Of a stretch of DNA of 64,000 bases, positions 12,640-24,200 are shown piece after piece. The position numbers were made by a program, and so were the translations under genes. The stretch is taken from assembly GCA_025765615.1 (NCBI GenBank), contig JAIVFJ010000002.1:62001-126000 (forward strand), written 5' to 3'. How positions within the stretch are numbered: position 1 is the first letter of the stretch; each line of letters opens with the position of its first letter. The notes below the pieces were generated by a model. That model made no database searches, was not told the DNA's origin, and worked only from the letters and a program-made list of their open reading frames with translations. The DNA is from Zopfochytrium polystomum. Lineage: Eukaryota; Chytridiomycota; Chytridiomycetes; Chytridiales; Chytridiaceae.

Positions 12640-14867
12640 TTAGATCTCTCCCCAGTGTCCACAGAATTCGGCAACACTCCTGGCGACTGGGGGCTGGCGG
12701 TCACAGCAGAAAAGGGCTCGCGGAACCCACGCAACTGTACTCGCCAACGTGTCGGATTTGACGGTAAGCGGAGATTGCGGCCGCCGAGGGATCGACGAAG
12801 GTCGTCTCGTCCGCTGCTGGGTGGTTGGGGTGACAACCGACTTGGTTTCCGCGTCTGGTTCATGATGCGCTGTTATCTGATTCCCCAACGGGAATGCACT
12901 GTTTCCCGTATGAGTTTCCGGCAGCTTCTCAGGCGCGATTTCAGATGCAGACGAAGAAGTGGAGTCGGCAGCCCGAATGTCATTCTGTACCACTTTTGTA
13001 GAGGAAAGTATGCCTCCTAGGTTTGCCCCGGAAACGCCGGAAATGCTAGCCGTCAGAGCAGCCGCTGTACTCGAATACTCGTCTGCAGGAAGTGACCATG
13101 TTGTTAAGGGTGTACTTTGGGCACTTGCAGCCGATAAAGCTGAGGGAAGCGTCATGGCTGATGAGATATTCTCTGCGTTTGACCCGTGCAACGATTTTGT
13201 TGAGCTTGACTCGGTTGGGTGGATACCAGCGTTGGCGGTCAAAGAAGAGTTCGGTGTCAGTGACATAGAGAGAGGAGTGGGACCATCACTCGTCAGTTTC
13301 ACGCCTTGGTTCCATTGTTCGCTGTGAGGCGTTGCTGGCAGGTTTTGTGCGGAACTGGTGGCTTCAATCAAAGGCCGAACTGCTGCTGGATCTTCACTGT
13401 CTGAGTCTGCTGGTTGAGTTTGTCTTGGGCTCACAAAGCCTTCCTCCGTCGAGTACAAGATCGTCTGAATTTTCCTGAGGATGGGGTCTGTTTTCTTGTC
13501 CTGGAAAAGTTTTAGGGCCTGCAGTCGATACACGGTCAAACACACCACTGCAATACCTTGTCCAAACGAGCTAAAATAAGAACCTCGATGTCTCGAAGCT
13601 TTAAATAATAAAAGTTTCGCTCTCGCTCAAGGGTATCGCCGATGGTCTTGAGGTCCATGATCTGCTTCGTCAATTCTTTTACTTTACGCTCCTGCTCGGG
13701 GCTGCTTGTGCTGCTGCCAGCCAATGGTTCCTGCATGTCTCCATGGTACTCAGTATCCCCTCGCAAAGTTGTTCTGGAGGTGGAACTGAAAAAATCAATC
13801 AGTAATCTTTGAAATTGTAGATTGGTTGAACATACCCCCCCAAGCTTCCCGTTGAGGAGGCCCCGCAGGCATCTCTAGAGGTTATTTTCTTACTTCCAGC
13901 AGGCGCGGTTTCTTCAGTTCTCCACGCCCCAACCCTTCCTGCGGGGCTTCCTGCTCCTCGAGGGCGGCCTCTCGGAGGGAATCCTGCCTCAGCGCCACCG
14001 CACGAATTGCTGTCTGTCTGATTTCCGGCACGGCGCGGGCTCTGCGGTCGAGATCCTGCGCGCGACGCTGGGGCGGAGGGCGAAAGTTGCCAAAGCGGGA
14101 GTGGGCGAGCGGAGTCGGGTGAGCGTGAGGCAGCGGTCGTGGCGACCGGGGTTGCAGATCTGGTGCGAGGAGGGGGGGCGGATTTTCGACGCGCAGAACC
14201 GGGTGAGCGCGTAGCAGGCGTTGCATCCATGGGGGAGATCGACGCGGCAGGAGAACCAGACTGCTGCGACCTTTCCCTTGAACTGCGACGGGCAGCCGCA
14301 TTGTACGTCGTGACACTCGGGCGGTGGGAATCCCTGACGATGTTATACGATTGTTCTGGTGTTAGATCATGCTTGGCGGTAAGAGTTGAAAGCCCACCAA
14401 AACTTCTTCAACCACTGGAGGAACTCCAGGTTATCGTTTAATTTACACTTCGCAAGCCTTTCGACGGGAATGTCCTGGAAGTAGTGGGCAATTAGTTTGG
14501 CGGTGAGCAAAGGTTATGCCAAAGAACCTTATCAATCTTGTGGTTGTTGAAAGTGCACTGAAGAATCTTATAATTATTCAAGAAGTCATACTCGTGCCTC
14601 GAATTAAACTTGACTTTGGCCATGGCAACGTCTCCTGGAAAGATATCGTTTAAGATCACGGCAGTTAGATCCGGTGAACGTAACGACTTGCCGTAGATAG
14701 TGTCCATGATCTGACAATATGCTGCCCCTGCAGACAACCCTAAGCGTTAACCAACTCCATTGGTCGGCGGGTAGGGCCGTACCTGAACCGCATTGCTCGA
14801 TACGGAGGTAGTTGACCTGCAGAAGGTCGTTCACCCAAGCGAGCAACTCGGTCTTCGACTCGGTCAT
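12640..14867 (-). CDS. BIM1: EB1/Bim1/Mal3 microtubule plus-end tracking protein with a long Ser/Thr-rich C-terminal extension
   Basis: EB1 proteins bind growing microtubule ends through an N-terminal calponin-homology domain and dimerise through a C-terminal coiled coil. The CH domain is read as TELLAWVNDLLQVNYLRIEQCGSG, then AAYCQIMDTIYGDVAMAKVKF (after removing a GC-AG intron), HEYDFLNNYKILQ, KIDKDIPVERLAKCKLNDNLEFLQW. A basic Ser/Pro/Arg-rich linker follows, then the EB1 dimer domain ELTKQIMDLKTIGDTLERERNFYYLKLRDIEVL, joined over a 38-nt intron to DPILRKIQTILYSTEEGFVSP. After this, where most EB1 proteins stop, about 250 Ser/Thr-rich residues follow. No C-terminal EEY/F is seen. One base too many is present at the TTTT run near 14398-14403 between the CH domain and the linker. 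The start could also lie in an upstream exon, because TTTCAG directly precedes this ATG. Confidence 0.92.
14635..14691 (-). other. GC-AG intron inside the EB1 CH domain
   Basis: The 57-nt segment begins GCAAGT, contains TCTAAC and ends TTTCCAG. Removing it joins TAC-G to GA-GAC and restores IYGDVAMAKVKF, the arrangement seen in fungal Bim1/Mal3. It is a multiple of three with no in-frame stop, so an unspliced message would insert 19 residues into the CH domain rather than truncate it. Confidence 0.8.
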
Positions 14868-15182
14868 CTGAAACCGCGACTGATGCGCGCAGTGTTCTAA
14901 CGCTATTTTTGGAAACTAAGCCGACGGTCCAAAGTATTTCCATGTGAAGTTAGATCCGACTGACAAATAGCAGTTGCAGGAGGGCGTTCCAGAAGGCTAT
15001 GAAATTCATTTGAAGAAAAGAATTGCGTTTGCGGTATAGTAAAGGAAACAGTCTGCAGATGGATTTACACGGTTTTATTTTTGTTTGTACAACGACAGGG
15101 AGGGTGGGTGCGAACGCGGTCAGTTCTGTGGTGAAGCCCAGTATCCGCTGATCCAGCTGCTGAGCTTTCGTTTCGTTTGCTT

Positions 15183-15582
15183 TCATTCCTTGATAATCTC
15201 ATTGAAGCCCCGCTTGATGGACGAGTCGAACTTCTGGTTCACTGCGTAAAGCTTGAGGTTTTGGCCTTGGTCGACATGAAGCCATGGGTAAGGGTTCTTT
15301 GCCTTGTTTTGTAAAACGAGGGTAGGGTCACGGCGCAGTATGTTCTGCATGAGGAAGATGCCTGAAAGAGCGGGTCGGTGGCAGCAGCGAGTCAGGCAGG
15401 GGCGATGCATCAGCAGACCCCAATCGAAAGGCTTACCGCCGCCGATGCCGCAGCCTACGGCCCCCAACAGGAGGTAGAGGGGTGGGTTCTTCGCCAGCTG
15501 TTGTGAGAAGGAACTGTTGTCCAGTCGTTAGGACGGCCCTCACTGCAGGCTCCTTCAATGAAAGACTTTGACTCAACGGCAT
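15183..15582 (-). CDS. NDUFA4: NDUFA4/MLRQ-like small mitochondrial respiratory subunit
   Basis: Three short exons give about 90 residues: MPLSQSLSLKEPA, then LAKNPPLYLLLGAVGCGIGG as a single membrane segment, then IFLMQNILRRDPTLVLQNKAKNPYPWLHVDQGQNLKLYAVNQKFD. The 13-residue exon 1 donates at GTGAGG, with a CTAAC branch point and CACAACAG acceptor. Intron 2 is GTAAGC...TTTCAG. The size, the single transmembrane helix near the N-terminus, the Asn-Pro-x-Pro-W block and the K-x-Y-x-V-N stretch match the NDUFA4 family, a small inner-membrane subunit of complex I or cytochrome oxidase. The similarity is moderate, so the assignment is likely rather than certain. EB1 lies immediately downstream on the same strand. 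Confidence 0.65.
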
Positions 15583-16192
15583 GGTGAGGGTGGAGGAGGC
15601 GATGGCAGCAGATCTGTCGCTGGTGAAGGTGGTTGTTGTTTTTTTTTGTGGTGTGTGGAGAGTGAGTGGTCAGGTGGGGGTGGTGTCGGTGGTGCCCTTT
15701 TATGGGCTGCTGGGCCTCCAAATTTGAAACTTGTCTCACGTGCCGGTCTCACGTGCGGGTGCCAACTTGACCCAGGTCATGTGTGGGTCATGTGAACGAA
15801 AGGACTTTGACCAACTTCTCTTGAACAGCCAGACTTTCTCAGCAACCCCAATTCGACAGTTGGGGCAAGGGTGCTGGGAGAGACAGTCACCAAAATTGCG
15901 AAAGCCGTGTGGATGTGGAGGAAGTTGTGTGCTGGCTAGTTTGGGAACGCGCAACTGTCCTGATAGTTCGCAATTACATGGAATTCCGCTTCAAATTAGT
16001 CGAGCGAAAAGAAGGAAAGAGGGGGGGGGGATGCTTCGTATTTCAACACATTTCAACTATGCTGCATTTGCATGGCACTGACCAGATTTCGAAGACGGCA
16101 GCATTACTCTCCCTGGGCGGATTAGCCGTGTTTTTGAAAACAGTTTATTTCCACGGTTAACTTGTTGACAGCGTTCATGTGGAAGTGGAAGG
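15583..16192. other. Intergenic interval, no gene seen
   Basis: Spacer between the NDUFA4-like gene and the WLM protease gene, containing simple T- and G-rich runs (for example a G run near 16021-16030). No open frame has recognisable content. Confidence 0.4.
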
Positions 16193-17396
16193 TCACTCTT
16201 TCGATTGAGGTTCCTCAACAGCCTTACTGGACCCACAGCCATCCACCAGTTCCTGCTCTTGCTTGGACAAGCGCGCCATTGCTGCCCTCGCCAACACCTC
16301 CCGCATCGGCAATGGCGATCCATCTTCGGAAATTGTAACCACCGACCCGTCTGTCCCTAATCGCCCTCCAAATGAGCCTGAACCGCTGCCACCTTCACCG
16401 TGATCATCTGGCTGGTAAAACGCTGCCGACGGCCGGACTCCTGCAACGTTGCGCCCACCAGAAGTCACTTGATCGCATTCGCGATTTAGTTGACGATTGA
16501 GGGCGTGGAAATTTGAGTCATGCTCCGAGTGCACCATGTGGGCGAGTTCATGCAGCAGGACCGTTCGGATAGTCGGGTAGTGACGGAACCCTGAACCCGC
16601 ACGTTAGACGATAGCTTTGGGAATGACGAAACAAAACAACCTACCTTGCAGGTCGTTTGTTCGAAGGCGAAGTGATATCTCCTGGCCCATGTTCTTATTG
16701 AAACCCCTTGGGCGACGCACTGTTAGTCAACTATTTTAGTGAAAGGGTACTTACAAAATGGTTTCCTCAGCTGGGTGAAGTTCTGTCAGGACACCAACTC
16801 TCCAACGATGCAGCCTCATAACGTGTCGAATGCCGGGATCTTCTTGTAACCGCTCCAATAGTTTTCTTATACAGGTCGACGTCAGCCTTTCAAAGAGCAA
16901 ATCGTCACTCCTACCTTGCAGCAGCATGATCGGGGAATTCCATCAGCACGCGGACGCCCTCAAAGCAATACTCCGAGGCCTCTTTTTCATCAACTGCTGC
17001 CGATGCCCGCTTCACTTGCTCGACGGCCTTCCGATCCTTCGCTTGTCTCGCCGTTCTAACTTCCAATGTCCGCTCTGCCCTGCGGACCGTTTCGATCTCG
17101 GCCTCTGATGCAGCCATCAGCACCACACGCGGCAGTGGAGCAGCAGTTCCCGCATCGATGGTGATCACGGTTCCGACTAGTGGTGTGTTGTCCGGGGTTG
17201 AGGGGCGCAGCCGTCGGTGGAGCAGCTTTTGGTGCTGGAGGGGAATGTTCAACGTAGTGTCGATGGCGGATTTGAGGTCAAGTAGTGTGGGTGGCGGCTG
17301 ATCAACCAGCTGAATAGTATGATCGACTCCTTTGTACGATACGACAACGGTCACGCTGCCCGTTTGCTCGTCGCCGGCATTGTGCAAGTGGCTCAT
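16193..17396 (-). CDS. Ubiquitin-like/WLM-domain metalloprotease fusion protein (Wss1-related)
   Basis: The N-terminal 80 residues (TVVVSYKGVDHTIQL...LLDLKSAIDTTLNIPLQHQKLL) form a ubiquitin-like domain. A charged helix follows (RRAERTLEVRTARQAKDRKAVEQ), then a WLM metalloprotease domain with GFNKNMGQEISLRLR and the zinc site HELAHMVHSEHDSNFHALN (HExxH plus the third His). Four exons join cleanly, with boundaries AR|KLLERL, ETIL|GFNKN and DLQ|GFRHYP. The C-terminal tail is Gly/Ser-rich with no further domain. In yeasts the WLM protease Wss1 cuts SUMO-tagged DNA-protein crosslinks, and S. pombe also has a protein with this ubiquitin-like/WLM layout. A role in proteolysis of ubiquitin- or SUMO-linked targets is therefore likely. 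All catalytic residues are present. Confidence 0.88.
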
Positions 17397-17739
17397 GACA
17401 GATTCGAAATCATTTCAATCGGGGCTTGAATTTGTACTCTGAACTTGTAATTTGTAATCACATGTACGTAATCATAAATGCCAGAAAGTTCTCTTCCCGC
17501 ATCTATTAATTCCTTTCAGTGACGCAGGCAGTGATTTCCGCATTGAAGTCGAGAAGCGGGACGCTTTATTGATTTAAATATTTGGAACGTCTCACGACGC
17601 GAAAGGCTGTACCGTTTGACATTGGGTAAGCCAAGCCATTCAACAGCAAAAGTGGTCAATATTTTGAGATGTAATGAACACTGTGGATATAAACAGGATC
17701 GTGGTATCTTAAACTCTCAACCATGGAGGGGCTTATTAG
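17397..17739. other. Intergenic interval, no gene seen
   Basis: AT-richer spacer between the WLM protease start and the end of BRF1. It must hold the WLM promoter. Nothing else is recognised. Confidence 0.4.
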
Positions 17740-19754
17740 TCATGAAGTTGCCGAGGGGGTGACGCTTGGTGCTCTCCCATCGCCGCCAACTCCATTCTCC
17801 TCAAGCTGAAGGGAAAGAGCAAGTGTCAGTCAAGATTTACCGTATGTCATTGTGCAACTGACCATATCTTGAACGAAATCGTAGTTTATCTTCCTAGATA
17901 GAAGCCTTTTTGGAGCAGACTCGCCGTCGCCTGGGGTTGCTGAGCTGGCACGTCCATTTCCCTTTTTTCGTGGCTTTTTCGCCGGCCGGCTTGCCTTGGC
18001 GGCATCTTGCACTTTTTTGGCTGACGTCCGATGTAAGAAATAAGGAAACATGGAGCTGCGTCCACTCACCCTCCATCCAGTCTGCGTACATCATTTCCCA
18101 AACTTTCTTCTTGAACTCATGCTCCTCTTGTGTGAGAATCGCGTCTGGAACCTCGATATCGTCGCCGAGCAGAGAGGCGTCCTCTTCAGAGTCTTTGATG
18201 CTGTACCCCACTGTCAAGCGCTTTTAGCAAGAACAAAGAAGGGCCATAAGCTTACTTGCTTGGGCGACTTCAAGGTGGTTGTTGACTTGGGCTGTAAGCT
18301 GTCGTTCAAACTCCTCGTAGTCAACATCTGATTCAGAGTCCGCATCCGACTCGCCCTCAGACACCTCTTCTGAAGAATCTTCGATAACCATTTTCCTCTT
18401 CTTAGCTTGAGCTCGCTCTTTTCCTTTCAAGGACTCTGAAGATCCTTTCGAGTCTTTCTTTTCTTTTCGCTTTTTCTCCTTTTTCATTTTCGGAGTGGGT
18501 TTCACGCCACTTTCGAGTTCACGATTGCGGGTGAATGAGGGTGGGTCCGCGGCTTCTTCAAGATTCACAACTTGAAACTCATCCACGGTGAGGTTGCTGC
18601 TTGGCGTTTTGGAAAATTCGGCCAACCTGTGAACAAATTCAAACCAAACCGTTTAGGAATGAATATGACGGCAAAACCTACCTTCGCTTCAAGGTTTGCT
18701 CGCAAATTTTGACAACCTGAACAATCTGGCGGACGGAGCGCTGGAAGCCGTTCATTCGGGCGGCGATGAACAGACTTGCTGCGCAAATACCGCCAGGCGC
18801 TCGCCCTTTCACAATCCAGTCTCTGTCCATGCGCGCAACAAGCTTGTGGGCGTCATGAATAACGCTGCTGGTTTTGTCGACTTCGCCATCCTGGAATTCT
18901 AGCTTCGAGGCGAATTTCGGAATGTAAAGAGCTGGATCGACCATAGGGATGTCCGCAATCTTAAGAGTATCTACAAGTTTCACAAAAGTGGCTCCAAGCA
19001 CGAAAACATTTGTCTAAATATGGAAGTGTTACAACTACTTTTGTTCATTCGTCGGAATACTGTGCTTACCTGAAGGCACTCTGAAAAATCCAGCAGCATG
19101 TGTGGGGTTTTTTCAAGTCGGCACGCAATATACAAACACGCAGCTGCCACGTTGTTACCGCGTCGCCCCTTCGTAAAGTTATGAACAACTGCTAGGTTGA
19201 AGAAGCGCAGAGCCTGATCGATGTGGATTTCGCTGAGCTTTAACTGATTCCCAATGTCTCGAATTCTGCGGTAGCCTTTTCACAATAATAACGGACATGC
19301 AGACAAGTCAGCCAAAGGCTTGTCGATGAAACAACACACAAACCGTTCTCCAGAGTGATGCTACGAGAGTCCATTCCGCCCGATCGGTACCCGCCGCGAT
19401 GACCGGCTCGAGCTTATGCATAGATCGAATTGGAGAAGTGGGATTTCGCTCAAAAACAATGGAGCGCGTGCAAGCAGAACACAAACGTACGTACCACTAT
19501 TTTTCGAAACAGTGATGCCATCGACTCCAGCAGGCCCCCCACCAGACTCCGTAAATGTAACCTCGAGAACGATCGCATTCTCCTCGCTCACCTAGACAAA
19601 TCTCAGTTAGCGATGCGAAGACCGGAAATTCAGAAGGTTTCTGCATCAAAAGTCGTACGTAGCCACATTTCCTGCAGACGGATGTACCCTCATGGGTCAT
19701 ATGAACGATGTCCGGCGTCTCGCATGTGCACTTCGTGTTATCCGATTCGTTCAT
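17740..19754 (-). CDS. BRF1: Transcription factor TFIIIB subunit Brf1
   Basis: Brf1 is the TFIIB-related subunit of TFIIIB that recruits RNA polymerase III to tRNA and 5S genes. The first exon carries a zinc ribbon (CTCETPDIVHMTHEGTSVCRKCG) followed by VVSEENAIVLEVTF. Two cyclin folds come next: one with RRIRDIGNQLKL and GRRGNNVAAACLYIACR, the other with IHDAHKLVARMDRDWIVKGR and APGGICAASLFIAARMNGFQRSVRQIVQVV. The C-terminal half has the BRF1 homology II region (IPDAILTQEEHEFKKKVWEMMYADWMEG... type) after a Lys/Glu-rich linker. The last exon is chosen after DFVQDM with a CCCTTCAG acceptor, giving the end LEENGVGG...TPSATS. Without that splice the protein would stop at 17830. The gene begins 155 bp downstream of the HDHD5-like gene on the same strand. 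Confidence 0.93.
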
Positions 19755-19909
19755 GGATGTGATCGGAATGCAGCAGCAGTGAGTGGAGTGGTCTTGTTCC
19801 TCGCAATTCGAATATGATGATCTCCGTAGTTGACTTGGCAAACCACGATGGATTTTTTTGACAACTGGGTCACCGGTTCGAGGCTTAGTGGGCACCTTGG
19901 GCTGATTTA

Positions 19910-21120
19910 TTACTTCAAAAGCGTTTCCACACCGGAATGATTCATAATAAAGTCCACCGCCTCCTCCACATCCCCCACCGCCGCCGTCGCTGAATGAGGG
20001 CCACCGCTGTAAACGCCTGTTCTTGTCAGGACGGAAAACCAACCATATCGGTTTGCTCCTTCGATATCGCTTGCTGGGTTGTCCCCAACCATGTAAATCT
20101 TTCTACCTGCAACGCCCGCTTTATCTCTAAGGCCTGGATAGAGGATAGCGCGCCGCTGCAGTAAAACACGATCGGCGAACTTGTATGTTATAGTTTCGGG
20201 TTTACCATACAGCGTTACAGGAAACGTGGTCCGAAACCCTTGGGTCGCAGCAAGTTCCTTGTACACGGCGTTAAGGGCCAAGTGAAATGCGCCTTGCCCA
20301 AAACGCAGCTTTGGGTAAGAACTGCTGTACAGAAAGTCCGCCGCGGAGTAGTAAATTGGTATGTTCACCTCCTTCGTAGGGGATTTGGTACCAAGCAGCC
20401 CGTTGTTGGATGTCAGCAAATCGGTTACAATTTGAATATCGCGTCCCCAATCCTGAGAATCGTGAAACATCATCTAGATTCTATATTGTTAGTCGTTTTG
20501 AAACAGCATGGAGTGCTCTGGAAACAACGGACGTACAACAGCACTGATCGGCTCGTTGTCAAGGTCGATGTTGGATGGCAGTTTGACGGAAGGTTTCGGT
20601 GTTCGGAACGCCCAAATATCCTTTCTCCACGACAGGACCTCCTCAGCGAGGACGGTGCGGTGAAGTCCATAGGCTGCGGCTGCGTCGCGACAACTATCTC
20701 GGCCGATGATCAAAACTTGCTTCTCTGCATAGGTCTGAGCGAGGTCGGCCATCGGCCTGCCCTCAAGCCCCAGTTAGATAGTGACCTTGGAGCTCTTTTA
20801 CGATTCGATTATCCGACGTACGTGTGAGCGAGGACAATCTGATCCGGGGCGATCCGAGTCTTGAGCAGCGAGGAGAGTTCGGCCGCCTTCGCTTCCTCGG
20901 TCATGCCTCCGCCATTTGTTAGGCAAATGTAGGGGACCTTCAGTTCGTCCAGACGCCGAAGGGACCGAATTGCCTGCGGAAGGGCAGCTTTTCCCTTGAT
21001 AAGCACGCCGTCGATATCGAAAGCCACACCAACATCGCTGGGACAGGTTGTTGAGCTACGCCATCGTCTCGGCGGGCTTGCCCGTATTCTGTGAGCGGAT
21101 GAAACAATCCGTCTGATCAT
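19910..21120 (-). CDS. HDHD5: HAD-superfamily hydrolase, HDHD5/CECR5 type, probably mitochondrial
   Basis: Three exons encode about 355 residues. The N-terminus MIRRIVSSAHRIRASPPRRWRSS is Arg/Ser-rich without acids, like a mitochondrial presequence. HAD motif I is FDIDGVLIKGKAALP, with LTNGGG as motif II. The IIA-type cap region contains VLIIGRDSC, motif III Lys lies in the YGKPETITYKFA region, and motif IV is GDNPASDIEGANRYGWFSVL. This layout is that of the CECR5/HDHD5 family of HAD IIA phosphatase-like proteins, whose physiological substrate is unknown. The introns are GTACGT...GGCAG after AHT and GTACGT...TCTAG before MMFHDS. The catalytic Asp pair (DxDG) is intact, so activity is plausible. 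Confidence 0.9.
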
Positions 21121-21272
21121 TTCCTTTGTCTTCCACGACCCTCACCACTGCATGAAGCCCCGAGCGCGTGCACCAGTCCTGGTAAATACTTTATTTCGCC
21201 CAAGCCCATTCCTCGATCATTTTCTACAGTAATTAGTGCCTTCGTATCACTGTAATCAACGTGATCACTCGG

Positions 21273-24200
21273 CTACCACATCTCCTCCGACTCCTTTATC
21301 CTCTTCATCAATGCCTTCTTCCGCAGTGCTTTAGCCCTTTTTTTCGAGTTGCGCACCCTCTTCTCGCCCTTGTCGCTCGCGGCTTTCCACATGTCACCAG
21401 CATTTCCGCTTTTTGGCGCAGATGAAACCACCGTTTTGGTCGGAGCCGGACTTGAGTTCGTCGGGGAACTGACCTCTGCGACTGTTAAGGAGTTGGTCCG
21501 TGTGGAGGTCAAAGTTCGTGCGGAGGTCATGGCTCGCACCGACTTCGCAGACTGTTTTGCCGCATTCTCCTCTTCCTGCTTTTTCTTCTCATACTCTTGC
21601 CTTTGCTTTGCTATTTCTCGTTCTTGGCGCATTCGAGCAATATCCTCGTCTGCTTCTTCCTCCACCTCAGCCAAGGAGTCGTCTAACGCACCGCTGGTCA
21701 ACTCGCTTTCAGAGTCCTCCTCCTCTGCACCTTGGACCGTATCATTCTGTTTCACAGTTTGCCTCTGTTCCTCTCTATCGCCGGCACTTTCTCCCTCGAC
21801 TTTCTCGCTGAAATCTCCGACCTCGGAAGATCCTTGGTCCGTCGATTCGGATTGATTGGTCGCTGAATCCAGGGCTAATGCGGACTCTGTGGGAACTTTG
21901 TTCGGCTCCAAACCCCATTTGCTTTGTGTCAAGTGCTGATGCGCGAGAATAATGGCTTCTGGCACAGAAGTCGCGAATCTGGCCAGTCCGCAGCTTTTGG
22001 TCCAAGCCGAGTAGTAATTTAAGACCTTACTGTGCAGATTGTCCAGAACAATATGTGGTACCCCCATCAGAGTGAGGAGAATATGGCCTGGAGGCTAATT
22101 TTCAGAAACAGAATTACACAGCGTGGGCATACCATGTAGCCTGTTCGTGATTACCAGTCGCCCTTGTGCGAGGAAGTCGAGGCCGTCCTCAAGGCGACGG
22201 TACGCTCTCTTGTTCAAATCTGGAATCCACCCGTACTTGGAGTTTGCTGTTCCAAGCCAGTCATCAATCTTGAAACTAAAGGTTGATGATACCCCATCGA
22301 AACGAAGCGTTTCCCACGCTGCGCGAGACCTCTGGTCCGGGGTGCTTTCCTTGTCGCTTCGTTGATGGACAAGCACGTCCCACTTCTGGTGAAGCTGCTT
22401 GCTCTTCGTGGAGGAAGCTGCCTCGTCTTGAGGAACTGTTGAAATTCTGCCCGCGACGGAACCGATCATGAAGGCAACATCAGGCGCTAGGCGAATCTGA
22501 TGCGTTCCCAAATGCTTCGCCAGGAAGTTGAAAGACTGCACGTCCCGGGCGACTATTGTTAGATGATTGTGCAGTCTGTAAGCCTCTATAACTTTCGCTA
22601 GGGCGGGTGAGGAGGAGGAACTGAAGTGAACGGTTTGGGGAAACGAGACTATTCGAATCTGGGGAAAGCCGTTCACAACGCTGTTACGAAGCTCTTGGTG
22701 GGTCCAGTAGAGGTCGCCAAAGTTCCCGCCTCCATGGAACAGAATCGCCGATTCAACGAAATCTTTTCGACTTTTTGAAATCTTCGTCGTCGTTCCCTCC
22801 GACGGTGTAACTTGAAGGATCCTCGCCATTTCAGTCGCATTGAAATCCGAGAGCGTTCGCGCAATATACACAACTTCGATTCCAAGGGCCTCAAGTAGGA
22901 TCCTTTCCCCAACCCAAATCGCCGAATCACCTTTATTGGAGTGATCGGGAAAGCCCAGCAACGCGACCTTTGATATACCTTTGAGAAGATCGGTATAAAT
23001 GCTTATAAGCGCCTCCTGTTGCAATGAAATCTCATTTTGGCAGTCATTCTTTGCATCGCCAGAGAGAAGGCCCTCGACGACGTTCGATTTTTTTGGCTCC
23101 CCCAGAATTTCATAGATGGCGCGCTCTTCAGTTGGGCCAAACCGTTCGCTAGACACTGCAACGAATGTGGGCCGAGATTTGGACAATCGTTTTAGAGCCA
23201 CGGATAACTCTGGCTGTTTGGCGGGAATGTCCGCGAATTCGCGGGCAGCAATAAACCGTCCTCCGAGCTGACCGTTCGCAAGTGAGAGTGCCAATGCATC
23301 CGGAAGTCCTCTGGTACAGTAATTCTCTAAAGTGGCAGGGTCGCGCCGAAGGGCCGACATAAGACCGTTGGAAACAATCAACATGCCATCTGAAGATGCG
23401 TGCTAAAAGTGCACTGATAAGAGGATTTCGCAATTATTTTGCATTGATACCTTGAAGTTTTGCATAATCGAAAGATTCTCCGCTGGCCCGTAAGGAGTTC
23501 CTCTGGGGCCATGGACGAGTTTTTGGTCCTCGCCAAGCACAGAGAACGCCGGACGACCGACAACAAACAGATTGGTAGAATCGTGTTGTTTCAAGAACCT
23601 CAGAAGTGGTTCCGGGGACAGCACGACAGGAGTACCTGCGAAGCGTGCTCATAAGACCCTTAATCGAAGGGGCATGCGCCATACCAGCGAATATATACCA
23701 TCGCGCATTCGGTGAATTGCTAGCCGCGGCAACCGCAGCGCCAGAACAAAATGATATGGACTGAATCTCTTTGAGATTTTGGGTATCTCCTGCGCAAAAG
23801 CCTCTCAGCGTGCTGGTAGGGTTTGGAGTCGCTTCGTGAATGATCAAAACGTCCGAGCAGAAATCCAGCATTCCTCTTTCTGGGAGGTCCATGCCGGCAA
23901 AGGAAATTTGCGGGTCTGCGGTTGCTTGATTACTTCCCTCGATTTCTCCGTTGTCTGCTTTCTGTTCAGTTATTGTGCTTTCGAGTGTTTCAGCAGATCT
24001 GTTAGCATCCTCTGCATTTTCAGGTTGTTTTGTTGGAGCATCTGCGTTTTTTTAAAATGCCGTTTGTTAGCACCACACTTAGTCGACGAAGGCTGAAGGC
24101 TTTACCAGCTGTTCGCTGTATATCAACATGATGGAGCCATAGAAGTCTACTCGTAAAGAATGCCGCACTTAGAGTAATGACAAGAATAAGGATATTCCGG

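Noticed and set aside
14950..15186. Minus-strand 78-codon frame starting MKANETKAQQLDQRILG
   Set aside because: Lies in the 3' flank of the NDUFA4-like gene, has no recognisable content and ends in low-quality hydrophobic sequence.
23599..23635. Frame shift in the pyruvyl transferase after MSTLR
   Set aside because: A 37-nt GT...AG intron restores the frame and gives a better match to the Fringe-like spacing, so a shift is not needed.
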